The notes: generated by a model from the letters alone, not told the origin. Positions 11,646 through 24,551 are shown, counted from the stretch's first letter. The stretch is 64,000 nt of DNA from Panopea generosa (GCA_029582155.1 CM055898.1:29706745-29770744), one strand, 5' to 3'. Translations and numbers: made by a program.

Positions 11646-13020
11646 AACAAGCCGTTTTTATTGAACTTGTGACGCGGACGTTGAAAAAAGGAATGTGATG
11701 TGCGTCTTCTGTATCGTATCCACATTCGCATTTTGCTGTTTCATGTCATTGGTTTAAGATGATGCTAAAGATGAAGTTTTTTTTTACATTTTATCGGAGA
11801 TTTTTTTATAATCCAACAGTCAAGTAGGGACATATAAATGAAATATATAAGTGATTTAAAGGTTTCGCCTTATTTGAAATTTATTTTTTCTCATAATTCC
11901 TGTTAAACGGGATGTTTAAAGTATTATCAATGTTTCTTTACCACTTACCGTTATTACCGAGTGTTACTTGCTTTCTGTTATCAACAGCAGCAACAATACC
12001 TCTCTTATAATTTCTTATATGCAAATCATCTGCTCCGCTGGCAGAAATCCAATTCCATCGTAAATAATCGACCAATTATGTCATCCTTCAGTATTAGAAC
12101 GGCCGCCTTTAGATATGTGCAAAGACATAAATGTATATATGGACAGATACTTTTTTCATTTTGTTGAAATTTTTTTTTTATTAGAAGCCCTTTATGGAAC
12201 ACTATAGGAAAAATAATGTTGCTAAGGAAATAAATGTATATATACGGGATTTCAAGATTTTTCAATAAACGGGAAAAAACGGTAGTGTCCTTAATATAAC
12301 AAACACATTTTACAACACATAATAGAAATAAATAAAAATATGTAGATAGAGTAACAAATAAGTTTTCCATTAGTAGCTAAAACTTCATAACATGAAGTTT
12401 TATTGTATTAATTTAAAGACGTTTTTCTTATTTCTTAATTTAAAAATTGGCTGAAAATGAGCGCAAAAATATAACTGTGAGCGTAAAAATTCTTCATTTT
12501 TTTAAATTCAAAAAAGAAAAGCTCAGCTTCCTAATTTACAATCAAGCCCTTTCGTTTGATTCCAAAATCACAAAAATATTTTGTTTGGTTTCGTACCACT
12601 ACAATTTCGTTGAGAGGTTTGTTACCACCCATAATATTTATTCAGAAAATTCCAATAGGCCATAAAACCCTTGAAGACACAACATAATCAATTTATATAA
12701 CAAACGATGCAATAAGTATATCAAAATGTGAACAAATAAATAAAACACGCAAACGCGCTAACAAACATGCATACAAACCCATAGACATACACACAGATGT
12801 TAACGCACACAAACACAATTCTTATATCATTGTTTTCGTTATTTCAATGTCATATAATCAGAACAATATTTCATAATTTTATAGTATTTGTGCGGTGAAG
12901 GTGACATATATTGCAATCATAATTTAGTGTTTCTGGTATTTATCTCGAAACAGGAACACTAAGACATATATTTGTATACTTAGACTTTTCAAACAACAAT
13001 ATTTATATATGTTTGTATAA
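11646..13020. other. Spacer, nothing recognised
   Basis: AT-rich with a CA-rich stretch around 12730-12820. A 114-codon open frame on the minus strand (12026-12370) has no recognisable motif and poor coding character, so I do not call it a gene. Confidence 0.4.
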
Positions 13021-13086
13021 GTATGCCTGTTCAGGCTGTTAGAAAATCATATCTCACACACAGGATGATAATGCATTAATATTAAC

Positions 13087-13151
13087 TATATACTGGAATA
13101 TCGGCCCAGACTTAACACACAAGCTGATCCTAACCGATATCCCAGCATATA
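13087..13151. repeat. Imperfect inverted repeat (hairpin)
   Basis: 'tatatactggaatatcgg' (13087-13104) pairs with 'ccgatatcccagcatata' (13134-13151), 16 of 18 positions. The left arm recurs near 13346-13363. It may be a terminus of an unidentified element. Confidence 0.55.
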
Positions 13152-13179
13152 GCGTAAGTGTTATTAATTGAATTAATGT

Positions 13180-13465
13180 TTTTCACATTTCATGTAAGTT
13201 AAATTTAAAAACATATTATTTTCAGCTGTTTTTAACTGAATATTTCGTGTGTGTGTTTCTTGTCATGAAACGAAAACAATAAAGCATTTACTAGTTTTTT
13301 TTTTGTTTTTTTTTTCGATTTTGTATAATTGCAATACTTTAATATTCATTATATATTGGAATATCGGCTCAGACTAAACGTACTTTCACATTTCATGTAA
13401 GTTATGTAAACTTAAAAACATATTATTTTCAGCTGTTTTTAACTGAATATTTCGTTTATCTTATC
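13180..13465 (+). repeat. Local direct duplication (~200-bp step)
   Basis: 'cacatttcatgtaagtta', 'aaaaacatattattttcagc' and 'tgtttttaactgaatatttcg' occur in order at about 13185-13250 and again at about 13387-13455. Together with the repeated hairpin arm this is a two-copy tandem duplication with an AT-rich insert in the first copy. Confidence 0.65.
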
Positions 13466-13837
13466 TCGAAAGCTTTAAAAACGAAAACCCTGAAATATGT
13501 ATTAGTGTGTTCATTTTGACTTTGCATGAGTGCAAAAATTTTAAACATACTTGGCCTTTCCAATAATATTTCTTTATATATGCTTTTCTTACCTGATTAT
13601 ATAACTGCATTCAATAACAAAATGATACTCATCTTCTATTTTATCACATGTGGTTCATTTACGTTCATTTAAAGATAAACTATACGGTTTGTGCAATCTT
13701 TCGGATTCTATTTGTAAGTTGTGAGAAGAGACTCTTAACCTAGATAAGGCAATTATATATTTTTTCTACATTAACCATTGACAAGTACGACTGCAATACA
13801 TAATTATCAAATTGTATTACAAAAAGTATTATTAAAA

Positions 13838-14213
13838 AATGACCGCTTACCTTGTGCCTTTGTAGACCTAATGAAAGCTTTTGATAGTATTTATCGGGTT
13901 CTAGCAAAATTTCGAAGCTGCAATCTTCCTCCAGCGGTAGAAACTGGGAGATATTCTCGACCGAAAACACCTATCAACAAAAGACTCTGCAATTTTTGTT
14001 CTACGTCAGAAGTTGAAGATGAAACACATTTTTAATAGATTGTGCCTTTTATTCCGACCTCAGATATTTACTGTTTAAGAGAGCTCGCGATATGAACGAT
14101 AGCTTTTTGCTTTTAATACCGACCGAAAAAAAAATGATGTTTTTAATGAAATGTAATCTATTACAATACAACTTAGCAAATGCACTTTTTGAAATGTATA
14201 GAAGGGATTTTTA
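13838..14213 (+). pseudogene. Non-LTR (LINE) ORF2 remnant with internal deletion
   Basis: The frame reads 'LPCAFVDLMKAFDSIYR', the reverse-transcriptase palm block with its conserved FVD..KAFD. It then passes at once into 'GRYSRPKTPINKRLCNFC' and 'EDETHF', a Cys-containing C-terminal region typical of metazoan LINE ORF2 proteins. Several hundred residues normally lie between these blocks, so most of the RT, thumb and linker are gone. After the HF the frame continues one base out of register as 'DCAFYSDLRYLLFKRARD' and ends at a stop after 'EMYRRDF' near 14213. The LINE clade cannot be assigned. It is a dead remnant. Confidence 0.7.
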
Positions 14214-14605
14214 GCTATCTAATTGTATATTTATTCATTTTTGTTCTTGAATGAATTTTACTTTTAAAACAAAGTGACAGGAGAATTTATCTCGTTGTTT
14301 TAAATCTAATTTACATAGAGGTGATTATTAGTGTTTTAATGGTATTTAAGCAAATTATATAGGATTTATTTAAGATAGAATTTAATATTTATACTAAGTT
14401 ATTTATGCACCTCTTTCTTTTTGTAAATAATTACCTTTTTAACATGAATTTATTCTTTCTTTAACACTGTAAACTATCTCTTTTTAAGTTTTATCACATT
14501 ACAAGTGTGTAAATGAATGTATACTATTTAGAAAAATATAACTATTTAATCACAAAAAATCATTGTATTTATTTATCTTAATTATATAATTTGTTCAATA
14601 CATGT
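14214..14605. other. AT-rich spacer, probably LINE 3' sequence
   Basis: Follows the LINE remnant without a clear boundary and shows no coding frame. Part may be the LINE 3' untranslated region. Confidence 0.3.
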
Positions 14606-15509
14606 CGTCTGTTAAAAACCAGAACCTGGTATCTACGTTTTTTTGAAATTGTTCAGGAACGTGAAAAAACGTTGTGAAATGTTAAAAAATCTATATTTAC
14701 ACAGAATTCTTAGCAATTTGACTCATCGATAAATGCTTTAGTAATATACATATGTTTCAAATTATTTGTTCTTCAAATGATGACATATAAGACTATTTAG
14801 GTTTTGGCAGAATAAATTTAGTTAAAAAGCAGTATTTATGAATAGGTTAAACATCTTATTTACCGATAAGAGGTTCTGATTTTGAGCAAAATGAAAAGTG
14901 TTTTTTATTTCAGCCAACCATACTCTGGTATCTATAGATGCATGTATTTTGCATATGTGAATAACAGATATTTCTGAAAATATTTTATGCCAGAACCTAG
15001 TATATAACTATACCAGTCTTTAGCTTTAAGAACATGATAACAAATTGTATATGAATGGAGAGGCAAAATGTTGTATTAACCAACACAATATTTTGGCATT
15101 AACAAAAGCAAGAGTTAAGTACTATTTCTATTTTGCTATATAAGAGTATACATACAATGGTATGGCAGTACAACTTGATAACAAAAATCTAATAAGATAA
15201 AGACATAACACTGTAAATTGCCATATGCAGTATCGGTTGTAACATAAGTCGCAGAAATACTGAGACTTTTTAAAACAAAACATGTTATCTGATGGTTGAT
15301 AACATTTATAATCATGATAAAGTCATTTAGATGCATTAGCAATTAAGATTTTTTTATCACACACAATGGGATTATATTTCTCGTAATTTACAGACATGCA
15401 ATTCAGGTATATAAGGCTTTAATTATGTTTTCTTTTAATGATGAAGAAACATTTACACAATTATTATATATTATATTATATATTATACAGCAGTTTTGAC
15501 TATTTACTA

Positions 15510-15840
15510 CGCATCATCTTCACTTTCTGATATTCCCTTAATTCGTCAAAATCATATTTGAAGTGGCACATATCTGGATCATCTTTAATGATTCGCTCCA
15601 CTTTATACCAGTTTATTTTGTTTTTGCCCATTTTCCGTGTTGTTGTTCTGGGTGTTTTATATCTGACATTCTTTGAAATCCATATGTTTCGGGGTCACTA
15701 TGTAGTAAGGACTTTTTGTAGTGTCATAGATATCACAGTGTCCCTCTAGCTTGTTAAAAAGATATTTGATTTTGACTTTTTTTACTTCAATAGCTGTGTA
15801 CATACAATTGCATATCATGTGCATTATGCCCACTTTCAAG
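15510..15840 (-). pseudogene. Decayed C-terminal coding stretch of unknown protein
   Basis: The minus strand carries protein-like segments in three registers: 'EGHCDIYDTTKSPYYIVTPK', then 'MSDIKHPEQQHGKWAKTK', then 'INWYKVERIIKDDPDM' and 'HFKYDFDELREYQKVKM', ending at a stop near 15510. The shifts are single-base; for example one missing A between 'AKTK' and 'INWY'. I do not recognise the family. Its position inside the inverted-repeat element suggests an element-encoded protein. Confidence 0.4.
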
Positions 15841-16319
15841 ACATTGATGGTTATTTATTTTGATGTAAGGTATTGTTTTTATAGAAATACAGATATGTGT
15901 GGCCATGATCTGATTTCTGTTTTGCCTAGGTTATACACCTGATTATAGAATTACGTATTCCAAACTTGAAAGATTGAAATGTTTGATTTCTGATCAAAGA
16001 TAGTATGCTACCCTTTTGTCACCTGCACCATGTATAGGCAAGATATAACAACACCATTTGTTTATGCAATACATCACATTTACTATTGAACATGGTGTGT
16101 ACACGACTGATTGTAAGGTACAAGTGTGACCTTTGCTTCTCTGCCTTGCAATCTTGCTATCCTTGTGTTTTTGTTCGGGGCAAATGTTACAGCATCACTA
16201 TCATTGTTTGGGATGTACCGGCTGGATAACACTTAATTAGAATTTGAAATGTATTTTAATATTTTTCTTGTAGGTATTAGCTTTGGATTTTAGTGTTTCT
16301 TACTATCATTTCTATCTCA

Positions 16320-18010
16320 AGTTCACTTTCCATTGTCTTTCTAGCAGTTTTGTTTACTTCTGTGATATACTTCTCTTTTATGATTGTTGTATTGTTACAT
16401 TAGTTTTCCTCTGTGACAGCACTTACATTATACGACTTCTCTTTCATGGTTGTTGCATCGTTACATTTATTTTCCTCTGTGACAGTACTTACATTTTCCG
16501 ATTTCTTTTTACGGCTGTTGTATCATCACGTTCGTTTCCCTCTATAATAGCACTTATATTACCTGACTTCTTTTTAATAACTGCAATATCGTTACACTCA
16601 TTTTCCTCTGTGACAACACTTACAATGTCCTTCTTCTCTTTTATGGTTGTTATATCGTTACACTCATTTCCTCTGTAACAACACTTACAATATCCAACTT
16701 CTCTTTTATGGTTGTTATAGCGTTACACTCATTTTCCTCTGTGACAGCACTTACAATATCCAACATCTCTTTTATGGTTGTTATATCATTACACTCATGT
16801 TCCTCTGTTACAACACTTATAATATCCATCTTCTCTTTTATTGTTATTTTATCGTTACACTCATTTTCCTCTGTGACAGCACTTACAATATCCAACTTCT
16901 CTTTTAGGGTTGTTATATCATTACACTCATTTTCCTCTGTGACTCATTTTCCTCTGTGACAGCACTTACAATATCCAACATTTCTTTTATGGTTGTTATA
17001 TCATTACACTCATTTTCCTCTGTTACAACACTTATAATATCCATATTCTCTTTTATTGTTATTTTATCGTTACACTCATTTTTCTCCGTGACAGCACTTA
17101 CAATATCCAACTTCTCTTTTAGGGTTGTTATATCATTACACTCATTTTCATCTGTGACATCACTTACACTATTTAATTTCTCTTTTATGGTTGTTATATC
17201 ATTACACTCATTTTCCTCTGTGACAGCACTTACACTATCCAACTTCTCTTTTATGGTTGTGATATCATTACACTCATTTTCCTCTGTGACAGCATTTACA
17301 ATATCCAACTTCTTTTTTATGGCTGTTATATCGTTACACTCATTTTCCTCTGTGACGACACTTGCAATATCCAACTTATCTTTTATGGTTGTTATATCAT
17401 TACACTCATTTTTCTCTGTGACAACACTAATAATATCCATCTTCTCTTTTATTGTTATTTTATCGTTACACTCATTTTTCTCCGTGACAGCACTTACAAT
17501 ATCCAACTTCTCTTTTAGCGTTGTTATATCATTACACTCATTTTCATCTGTGACAGCACTTACACTATTTAACTTCTCTTTTATGGTTGTTATATCATTA
17601 CACTCATTTTCCTCTGTGACAGCACTTACACTATCCAACTTCTCTTTTATGGTTGTTATATCATAAAACTCATTTTCCTCTGTGACAGCATTTACAATAT
17701 TCAACTTCTTTTTTATGGTTGTTATATCGTTACACTCATTTTCCTCTGTGACGACACTTGCAATATCCAACTTATCTTTTATGGTTGTTATATCATTACA
17801 CTCATTTTTCTCTGTGACAACACTTGCAATATCAAACTTCTCTTTTATGGTTGTTATATCGTTACACTCATTTTCTTCTGTAACAACACTGACAATATCC
17901 CAACTTCTCTTTTATGTTTGTTAGACTCATTTTCCTTGGTTACATCAATTGAAATATCAAACTTTTCTTTAATAGTTGTTATTTCGTTACGTTCATTTTT
18001 TTTTTGTTAC
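16320..18010 (-). repeat. 66-bp tandem array encoding a 22-residue repeat, ~25 copies
   Basis: On the plus strand the unit is 'ttacactcattttcctctg', 'tgacagcacttacaatatcc', 'aacttctcttttatggttg', 'ttatatcg' (66 bp). On the minus strand it reads 'VTEENECNDITTIKEK' + 'LDIVSA', 22 residues, open for about 13 units (16913-17770) and again at 16650-16895. Units near 17.0-17.5 kb recur in the same order about 396 bp apart (for example 'ttttattgttattttatcg' near 17053 and 17450), giving a higher-order repeat of six units. The protein would be hydrophilic and helix-prone; its role is unknown. Confidence 0.85.
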
Positions 18011-19110
18011 AGCAATTATTTCATTTCCAGATATGTTTTCATTTTCAACCAAAAACTGTTCTATTTGTGTGGTAAAGGTATAAAGGTCGTTATCATTATC
18101 ATATGGCTACATCTAGAAAATTATTTACTGATAATAATTCTGTATTTTAAACTAACCATTTATCATGTTACTATAATATGAACAAATGCACGATAACCAC
18201 AAAAAGTGTTACGGTGACCATAGTAATAATTGATATAATAATTCAGTATTAGTACATTTTTTATTTATGAATTAAGTAATTGGTTGACATATACAGGAAT
18301 AATTATTGAAATTTTGGTATTTATTTATAATATCTATTTCTAGTACAATAAATACTTTTCTAATTGCATTCATGTATAATATTGAGTGATGCATAAAATT
18401 ACATACCTTTAAAATTCATAACTTTGTGTCACTTTTTTAATTTTTCTAGATTGTGTTCATACCATTGCTTATCATCAACACAATAACAATTAGATGAAAT
18501 CTGATATACCAGGTTATCAACACCAATTTGCACTTCTTTGGTCAAATACTTGCTTTTAAAATGTTTCATTTACAAATGATATGGACTGGTTTTTACCACA
18601 CCAGACATTGTCACTATTTCTCACACAGCCATACAATTGTATTGTTTAATACCAGGGTATGGCTGAATATGGTTTGTATTTATTTACTAATAGACATGTG
18701 TATCCCCAGATGCTAGGTTTTGGCAAAATGTTTCAGATGATGATAGTTGTCACATGTTAAAGCCGTAACCTGTCATAGTCATATACTTTGTTCTGGCTCT
18801 GGGGATTTTACCGATTTCTTCCTGGTAGTTAAAAACCAAAATAGTGTATGCACAGGTGATATACTCTGGCATGCAAATGAGTTGCATAAATGACAAATAT
18901 ACATAGTATCTTCATCTACAAGATGTTGGCAGGTGAAAATCAGATTGATTTCAGATACAAGGTTTGATGTGTAATCTATATCTTCAAAACTAATTAAGAT
19001 ATAAGGCTGCAATTTTGAGACAAATGTGTTTACAAGATATCATACTAATAATTTGAAAACCATATTTTCGGAAATTTGGGTAGATACCAGGTTCTGGTTT
19101 TTAACAGACG

Positions 19111-20040
19111 TTGTATATATGTATGTACTATGTGTATGTGAATATGTATCTATATGTATACCTATATGTATATATGTATGCATATATATGTATATGTGTA
19201 TATGCGTTTTACATCGTGTATACAAATTGTTTTAAGTGTCTCATAGGTCGTAATTACGACCGGATATGAAAGTTTGATTGTATTTTACATATGACTATTA
19301 TTATAACTTTTGTATGTGACACTCTTATAAAATATAAAAGTCTAAAGTCTAACAGTCTATAGTTCAATTGTCACACTTTATTTCTTAATTTACACGTTTT
19401 AATGGATTTTAATGGCTTAGGTTCCTTGTAACAAATCTGTCTAAAATATATAAATTATTCCTTTTTTTAATTGAAACGTATATATCTAATAGTTCGTTAT
19501 AATTTAATATTTTTTATTTTTATCATCATATGAATCAGTATTACGATTTACTTTCTATACTTGTACAGGAATGAATTTTTACAAGGGGACACATATATTT
19601 ATCAACGTAAAGTTTTAAATACTATGTATTTCATATATGGTACGAAACAACCAACAGCCTATATTTGTGTATCTGATTAGGCTATACCAGTGTTTAATTG
19701 ATTTGAAAGGACATATATATACTGGTCATACCTAATACCGCGAGTCTAATTTTTTTCAACCATGTCAATTATAAACAGTAATAAGGTTAACCAAGTATGC
19801 TGAGAAATAAACAGTTGCTGATACGAAATACAAACAAATGCCGAAGCTAACGGAAGTTGGAGCTTTGCGCATGTTTTCCCAGATTGTTTTTATACGGGCA
19901 TTCACGGTAATTGGTATATCGCGGTAGTAGGTATACAAGGTATACTGGTTAAGCCGCTTTAAAATAATCCAAATAAAATCGATTTAAATGCAAATGTAAT
20001 TCACGGTGTTTCTCATATATATTTTGAATTTCAGCTCGAG
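19111..20040. other. Spacer with TATG/TGTA-rich low complexity
   Basis: 19111-19210 is a degenerate TATG/TATA run directly beside the inverted-repeat element. The rest is AT-rich with no coding frame recognised. Confidence 0.45.
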
Positions 20041-21340
20041 TGAATACCACCCTACCGGCGCACCGGTGCACTTGTCCTTAGTACAAACGGACATGCGCAG
20101 CTGTTCATTATCGGGGCATTATCGTAAAATTTAAGATATATAAATAATGTTTTTTATTTATTTTTTTTCATCTGCTTGGCATGTTCAATTTCAATACAAA
20201 TTTCAAACATATGTGCGAAATGAAAAAGCACCAAATTTAACCTCTCGAAAGTTTGACCGTGTTTGACAATTTTACGACAATCACAAACCAGCTTGATCCT
20301 TCGATGGCTGTGAAAAATGAAATCGAAGAAATTGAGAAGAAAAGAAGAAAAAATACCTTTTAAATTATAATTTATGCGATATAAAATGTCCTTAATATCA
20401 GGTAAAACTACATATTTTATCAATTACATAAAGAAGGAAGCAAAATAAATGGGAACCGAATTTCTATGACCGTGAAAAGATAATGTCGGTGCAAGCATTT
20501 TGTTCAATGTTGGACATATTTATGTGGAACAGGATAGTATCGCGCGCAAATGTAATGTGATTAGATTTTTAACTGGCATTGCTCTGCTTTAGTAGGAATA
20601 GTTTTTATTGATGTTTAATTCACAGAAATTTCCAATGCAATTGTCATGTATTTGTTATTGGGCCTCAATTAATGTGGGCTTTTTCTCGAATACAGAAACA
20701 CACATTTCATTCCCTTTAACGTTTAAATCGATGTGCGATTAAGAAGAAGTTTCATGACAATTCAAAAACTTGAATGCATACAGCCAAATGTGCCTTTGTG
20801 CAGATGCACATAAAATTACGTCAAAATTAAAAAAATATCAGCCATAAAATTTATTTACTTGCAAGAAATTTTTGTTGGCAGTCATTTTGAATCGTAAGGG
20901 ATCTAGTAAGCATAATATTGCACTTTCTTGAATCCATATTTGGTTTTATTTACTATGATTGTTTGTATTTAGAGGAGTTGCACATGGTTTTCATTTTTAA
21001 CCGATCGCCGATTGAAATCATTGGTTAAAATCAGGTTTGGATCTGTTGTTTTTCCAGAAACATCGAACATTTGCCCCCTTGACCCCCGGCCTGATCTATT
21101 GTTTTTCTCTTTCAATCTGTTGTTTGATTTTAAAATGAAAACCCAGGTTGCAGTGGTCTAGTGGTTAGCCACGAGCTGATTATAGTAAAAAAATGCGACC
21201 TTTGTAACTTTCACTTGAGTTAGGTTCAACGAATACAGGGCTCACTTTGGAGTTGGAGAATGCTGTGTTGCAGACAAAAGGTTATTTTGGATGGATTTAA
21301 ATTACTGATAAATATAGAAATTTCAGGAGATCTTTTACAT
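20041..21340. other. Gene-free spacer; one weak minus-strand exon candidate
   Basis: A minus-strand open stretch (about 20158-20317, 'HRRIKLVCDCRKIVKH...') follows a pyrimidine-rich tract ending in CAG, so it could be a terminal exon. It has no recognised homologue and no partner exon, so I do not call it. A GC-richer patch at 20050-20105 contains 'catgcgcagctg'. Confidence 0.3.
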
Positions 21341-21604
21341 GCACATCTGCAGGGGTTTCATTATCTTTTAGAATAGAGGGGTGATCAAAGAAAGTAGAAG
21401 GGGGGTCTGGGGGTCCTCCCCCATCAGGAGTCTCAATTGATTTCCAGCATTCTGAAATCAAGGTCTCGTGAGAGCAAAATTCCTTTTTTTTTCACAGCAT
21501 TTTGCAGTAATATTTAAGTAAATATACTAAAAGTAGTTTTCTAAGTTGTTTATTCAATAGTCTACTACAGTGTTTACTGTTTTAACCATATGCAAAGTTC
21601 TTGG

Positions 21605-23257
21605 ACTATGTCTATAACAGGGTTTCCCCCCAGAGTCATAACACATGTCGCATGCGACATCCCTTCAAAAGATTTGGTTGATTAGCGACATCCCTTAAGT
21701 AGCCTGACATGCCTTCCCACCTGTTGTGACTACCGTTAGATAATCCCATTACACAAGCCTATCAGTAATCAAACAAGTGACCCCGTGATCAATTTACCTA
21801 TTTCACAGACTTGTCAATCACTCGCAAGTGTGAACTGGAGGTGTGTACAGGTAAGCCAATCAGAACGAGTCATTTGAAGGTTACTTCGCCTCAATATAGA
21901 ATGCAATGTCCTGTGAAATTGCTTGATCCAAGATTGTTTTTCACAAGATTTAAAATCGGCTACTGACCAAGGTGTCGGCATAACCTTTCAATTGATTCAT
22001 TAACCTCCCAATAATGTGAAGTCTATGTTGTATGTATGCAATCAATCAGAACGAAACACATAATAAAGTGTGTCATGACCATTTCTCGGATCAAGACAAC
22101 TAGAAATAGATCGCAGTGTATTGTAAGGCCTTTATGCAAGTAAGCAAAACAAAAAAATTGTAAAGGGTTTTCAGCATCTTATTTCAACAAAGCTAGAATA
22201 AAATCGCCACTTAAATTAAAATGGTTAATTTTGTACATAAATTGAAGAAAAAATACAAAAAAAAACACCCAGATGTAACATGTTGCCTACCTGATGTTAA
22301 CAAATTTCAGAAACCCGGTCTAAAAGTTGGCACCTTCAAAAGTTGGATCCTAAAAAATCGGTGCATTGGTTATAGCGGTCCCGTTTAGTAGGGATGTTTA
22401 AGACTTACTATTAATGTTTCCTTTTATAAAATTTATATTTATTTGGAAATGCACTGACCCCTGGTTTCTCAGCATCTTTTTTCAACAAATGAAATCCCCA
22501 CCTAAAACTTAAACTAAACTAAAAAAAATTTAACATAGATTAAGGCGTTTTCGTTCATTGGAAATACCTGGATGTGGTGACGGTCAAAATTTGGTTACTG
22601 TGGTCTGGTTTATGCAGGATATTTAGGGGATAGGGAAAAAATAATTTTTAAGAATAACTTTCAAATATGATTAGTCATCAAGGGACTTGTATAGAATAGG
22701 ATAGGAAACTTGCATCTTCAGATTAAATGTTGATGAAATAGCACACAAAGGATTAATTATTTGGCTAGATATTGAAGCTAGAAGGAAAATGTATCATAAT
22801 TAACTTGCTGTTATTTAAGCTGCAGTATAGATATTTTGTAATCAAAAGTGTTTCAGCAATTTTAAGCACAAATTTCTGGGAATGGTATTGTTTTGATGGG
22901 AATATCCTCTGTAATGCAAGACTTTTGAATTTGAATTTAGAATGGAAGTTAAGATAATTGAAAATGAGATATTGCGAGATTTTGTGTAAATACAAGAGCA
23001 TTCACAAAATCTCAATCAGTTGCCTTTCCTTCTCTATATAATTCCTTGCTAGTCATCCATTAAAAAAAGTTTTAATTTCTTTGTATTCATTTTATTGCAG
23101 CAATATTCTAAATAGTAACACATACTTAAAAATGAATCATTCATGAGTATCAAACTTAAAAAAAATCAACAAAGGAGGGGACACCCCTCCCATACCCACC
23201 CCTTCCTTCCACTTTTAGCAACTTGCCTTCAAAAATTCCTGGGTGGAATCCTGTATA
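21605..23257. mobile_element. Possible decayed element with diverged inverted ends
   Basis: 'ataacagggtttccccccag' near 21615 resembles the reverse complement of 'cctgggtggaatcctgtata' near 23240. The interior is AT-rich and non-coding. The ends match only imperfectly and no target duplication was found. Confidence 0.25.
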
Positions 23258-24448
23258 AGTATGACCAATTTATTATGTTGTATTTAGTCTTTGTTCTTTA
23301 TTGACTATCATTTCTGTTCTGTTGACTCTGTGGCAGTGTGGGAGTAGGTGATAATTCAAAACATTTTAAGTATCTTTCTCTTCTTTTCTAATGATTGCTT
23401 AATGTCATAACATACAGCAATGGCAATGCCAAGCCTACAAAGCTATTCAATTCATCTAAGAGAACATGGCAATATGATAACCTTCAAATCTTTAGAAAAG
23501 GGCAACTAATAAACTATATTTCAAATATTAAAAAGACATTTATCTTAGTTGTTGTTTTCAATTCTATATTTAAATCATGATATGACTGTCAAAGAAAATT
23601 ATATGATGAAACTACACAATCAAAAAGCAATAAGTTTATTACTATAATACCCCACCCACATTTTTCTTTACTGTATACTCGATTTAAATATCAACATTCA
23701 CATTTTTTCAGAAGAAAATTTACATACATACAGTTCCAATTATTGTTAATCTACGATACCAAAACTTAACGCTGACATCATACATTATGCGATCAATCGC
23801 AAAATATCTGCAAAATATAATCAGATTTTAGAAATTGCAAAACCATTTTGGCAAAGGGAGATAATATTTTTATGCTCTTCATATTGGAGGATTTGAGGGA
23901 CATCCGCAAATTAAGTCATCATCTATCATCAGGTGCACGATAATATGTGTGTACCTTGGTCGTAGATATCTGACCAGTCGTAGCGGTAACTAAAAATAGA
24001 TTAATTTATATTCAAAGCTACTCACCAATCACATAATTAGAGGAATAAAAATAGATAGTTGAATATGCATGAGAGGTTTTCGGAAGCCGCAATATTGGGC
24101 ATGCGTAAACACCGTGGGGGTCAATTGTTTCTACTCACTAGTTACGGTCTATAAGCAAGTTTGACATGTGTCGTATAGAATAGAGATATTTGCAGACCTG
24201 TGTATTGTGAAAACTCGCTTGTCCAATTTTGAAGACAAGCCCTAAGCGGTTGAAAAATTAAAAAAAAACTCAGAAAATTTTCCCAATAAAATATTTTTCA
24301 ATCAGTGCTTTTTTCATGGGTCAGTCGTGCAAGGGGACACAAACAATTTTTTAATTTAGGCCTAAATTATTTAGCAGGAGCAGGTTTTCATTTTCACCAG
24401 AAATTGTCTGATCTTCTTTCCTATCATATGGCGGATTGATTTCATAAA
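23258..24448 (+). promoter_or_regulatory. Presumed 5' flank and 5'UTR of the SENP6-like gene
   Basis: No gene is seen between 23.26 kb and the proposed start codon. A relatively CpG-containing stretch at about 24070-24150 includes 'gggcatgcgtaaac', resembling an NRF1 half-site. The transcription start is not identifiable from sequence alone, and an upstream non-coding exon cannot be excluded. This is inference from position. Confidence 0.25.
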
Positions 24449-24551
24449 ATGCACACAAATTCAAGCGCTTCACCAATGCCCCAACCGGAAATGAAATTTG
24501 AGGATCAAATAGCTGCGATGCAAAATCTTGTCTGTAACAAAATCAATACCG
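24449..24551 (+). CDS. SENP6: SENP6-like exon 1 (proposed start)
   Basis: Reads '[19 protein letters not shown]' then '[15 protein letters not shown]'. The proposed donor is GTGCGA, a weak site, leaving one base (g). That joins exon 2 in phase as Ala. An in-frame TGA lies just upstream of the ATG. The phase fit and coding-like composition support it, but the weak donor leaves doubt. Confidence 0.55.

Larger units (their letters stand above)
14606..19110. mobile_element. 4.5-kb element bounded by a ~31-bp terminal inverted repeat
   Basis: The left end begins CGTCTGTTAAAAACCAG and continues AACCTGGTATCTAC (14606-14636). The exact reverse complement closes the element at 19080-19110. Degenerate relatives of the same motif lie inside both ends (about 14915-14935, 14990-15025, 18505-18520, 18650-18670, 18705-18730), like subterminal repeats that bind a transposase. 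The interior carries minus-strand coding remnants (15510-15840 and the 66-bp repeat at 16.3-18.0 kb). No catalytic transposase domain was recognised and no clear target duplication was found, so the superfamily is unknown. Confidence 0.65.

Noticed and set aside
12026-12370. 114-codon minus-strand frame
   Set aside because: Composition is typical of AT-rich non-coding DNA, and no motif, splice context or neighbour supports it.
16956-17924. Plus-strand 236- and 80-codon frames ('SFSSVTALTISN')
   Set aside because: Antisense reading of the 66-bp array. The minus-strand reading is hydrophilic and protein-like, and flanking minus-strand remnants agree with it.
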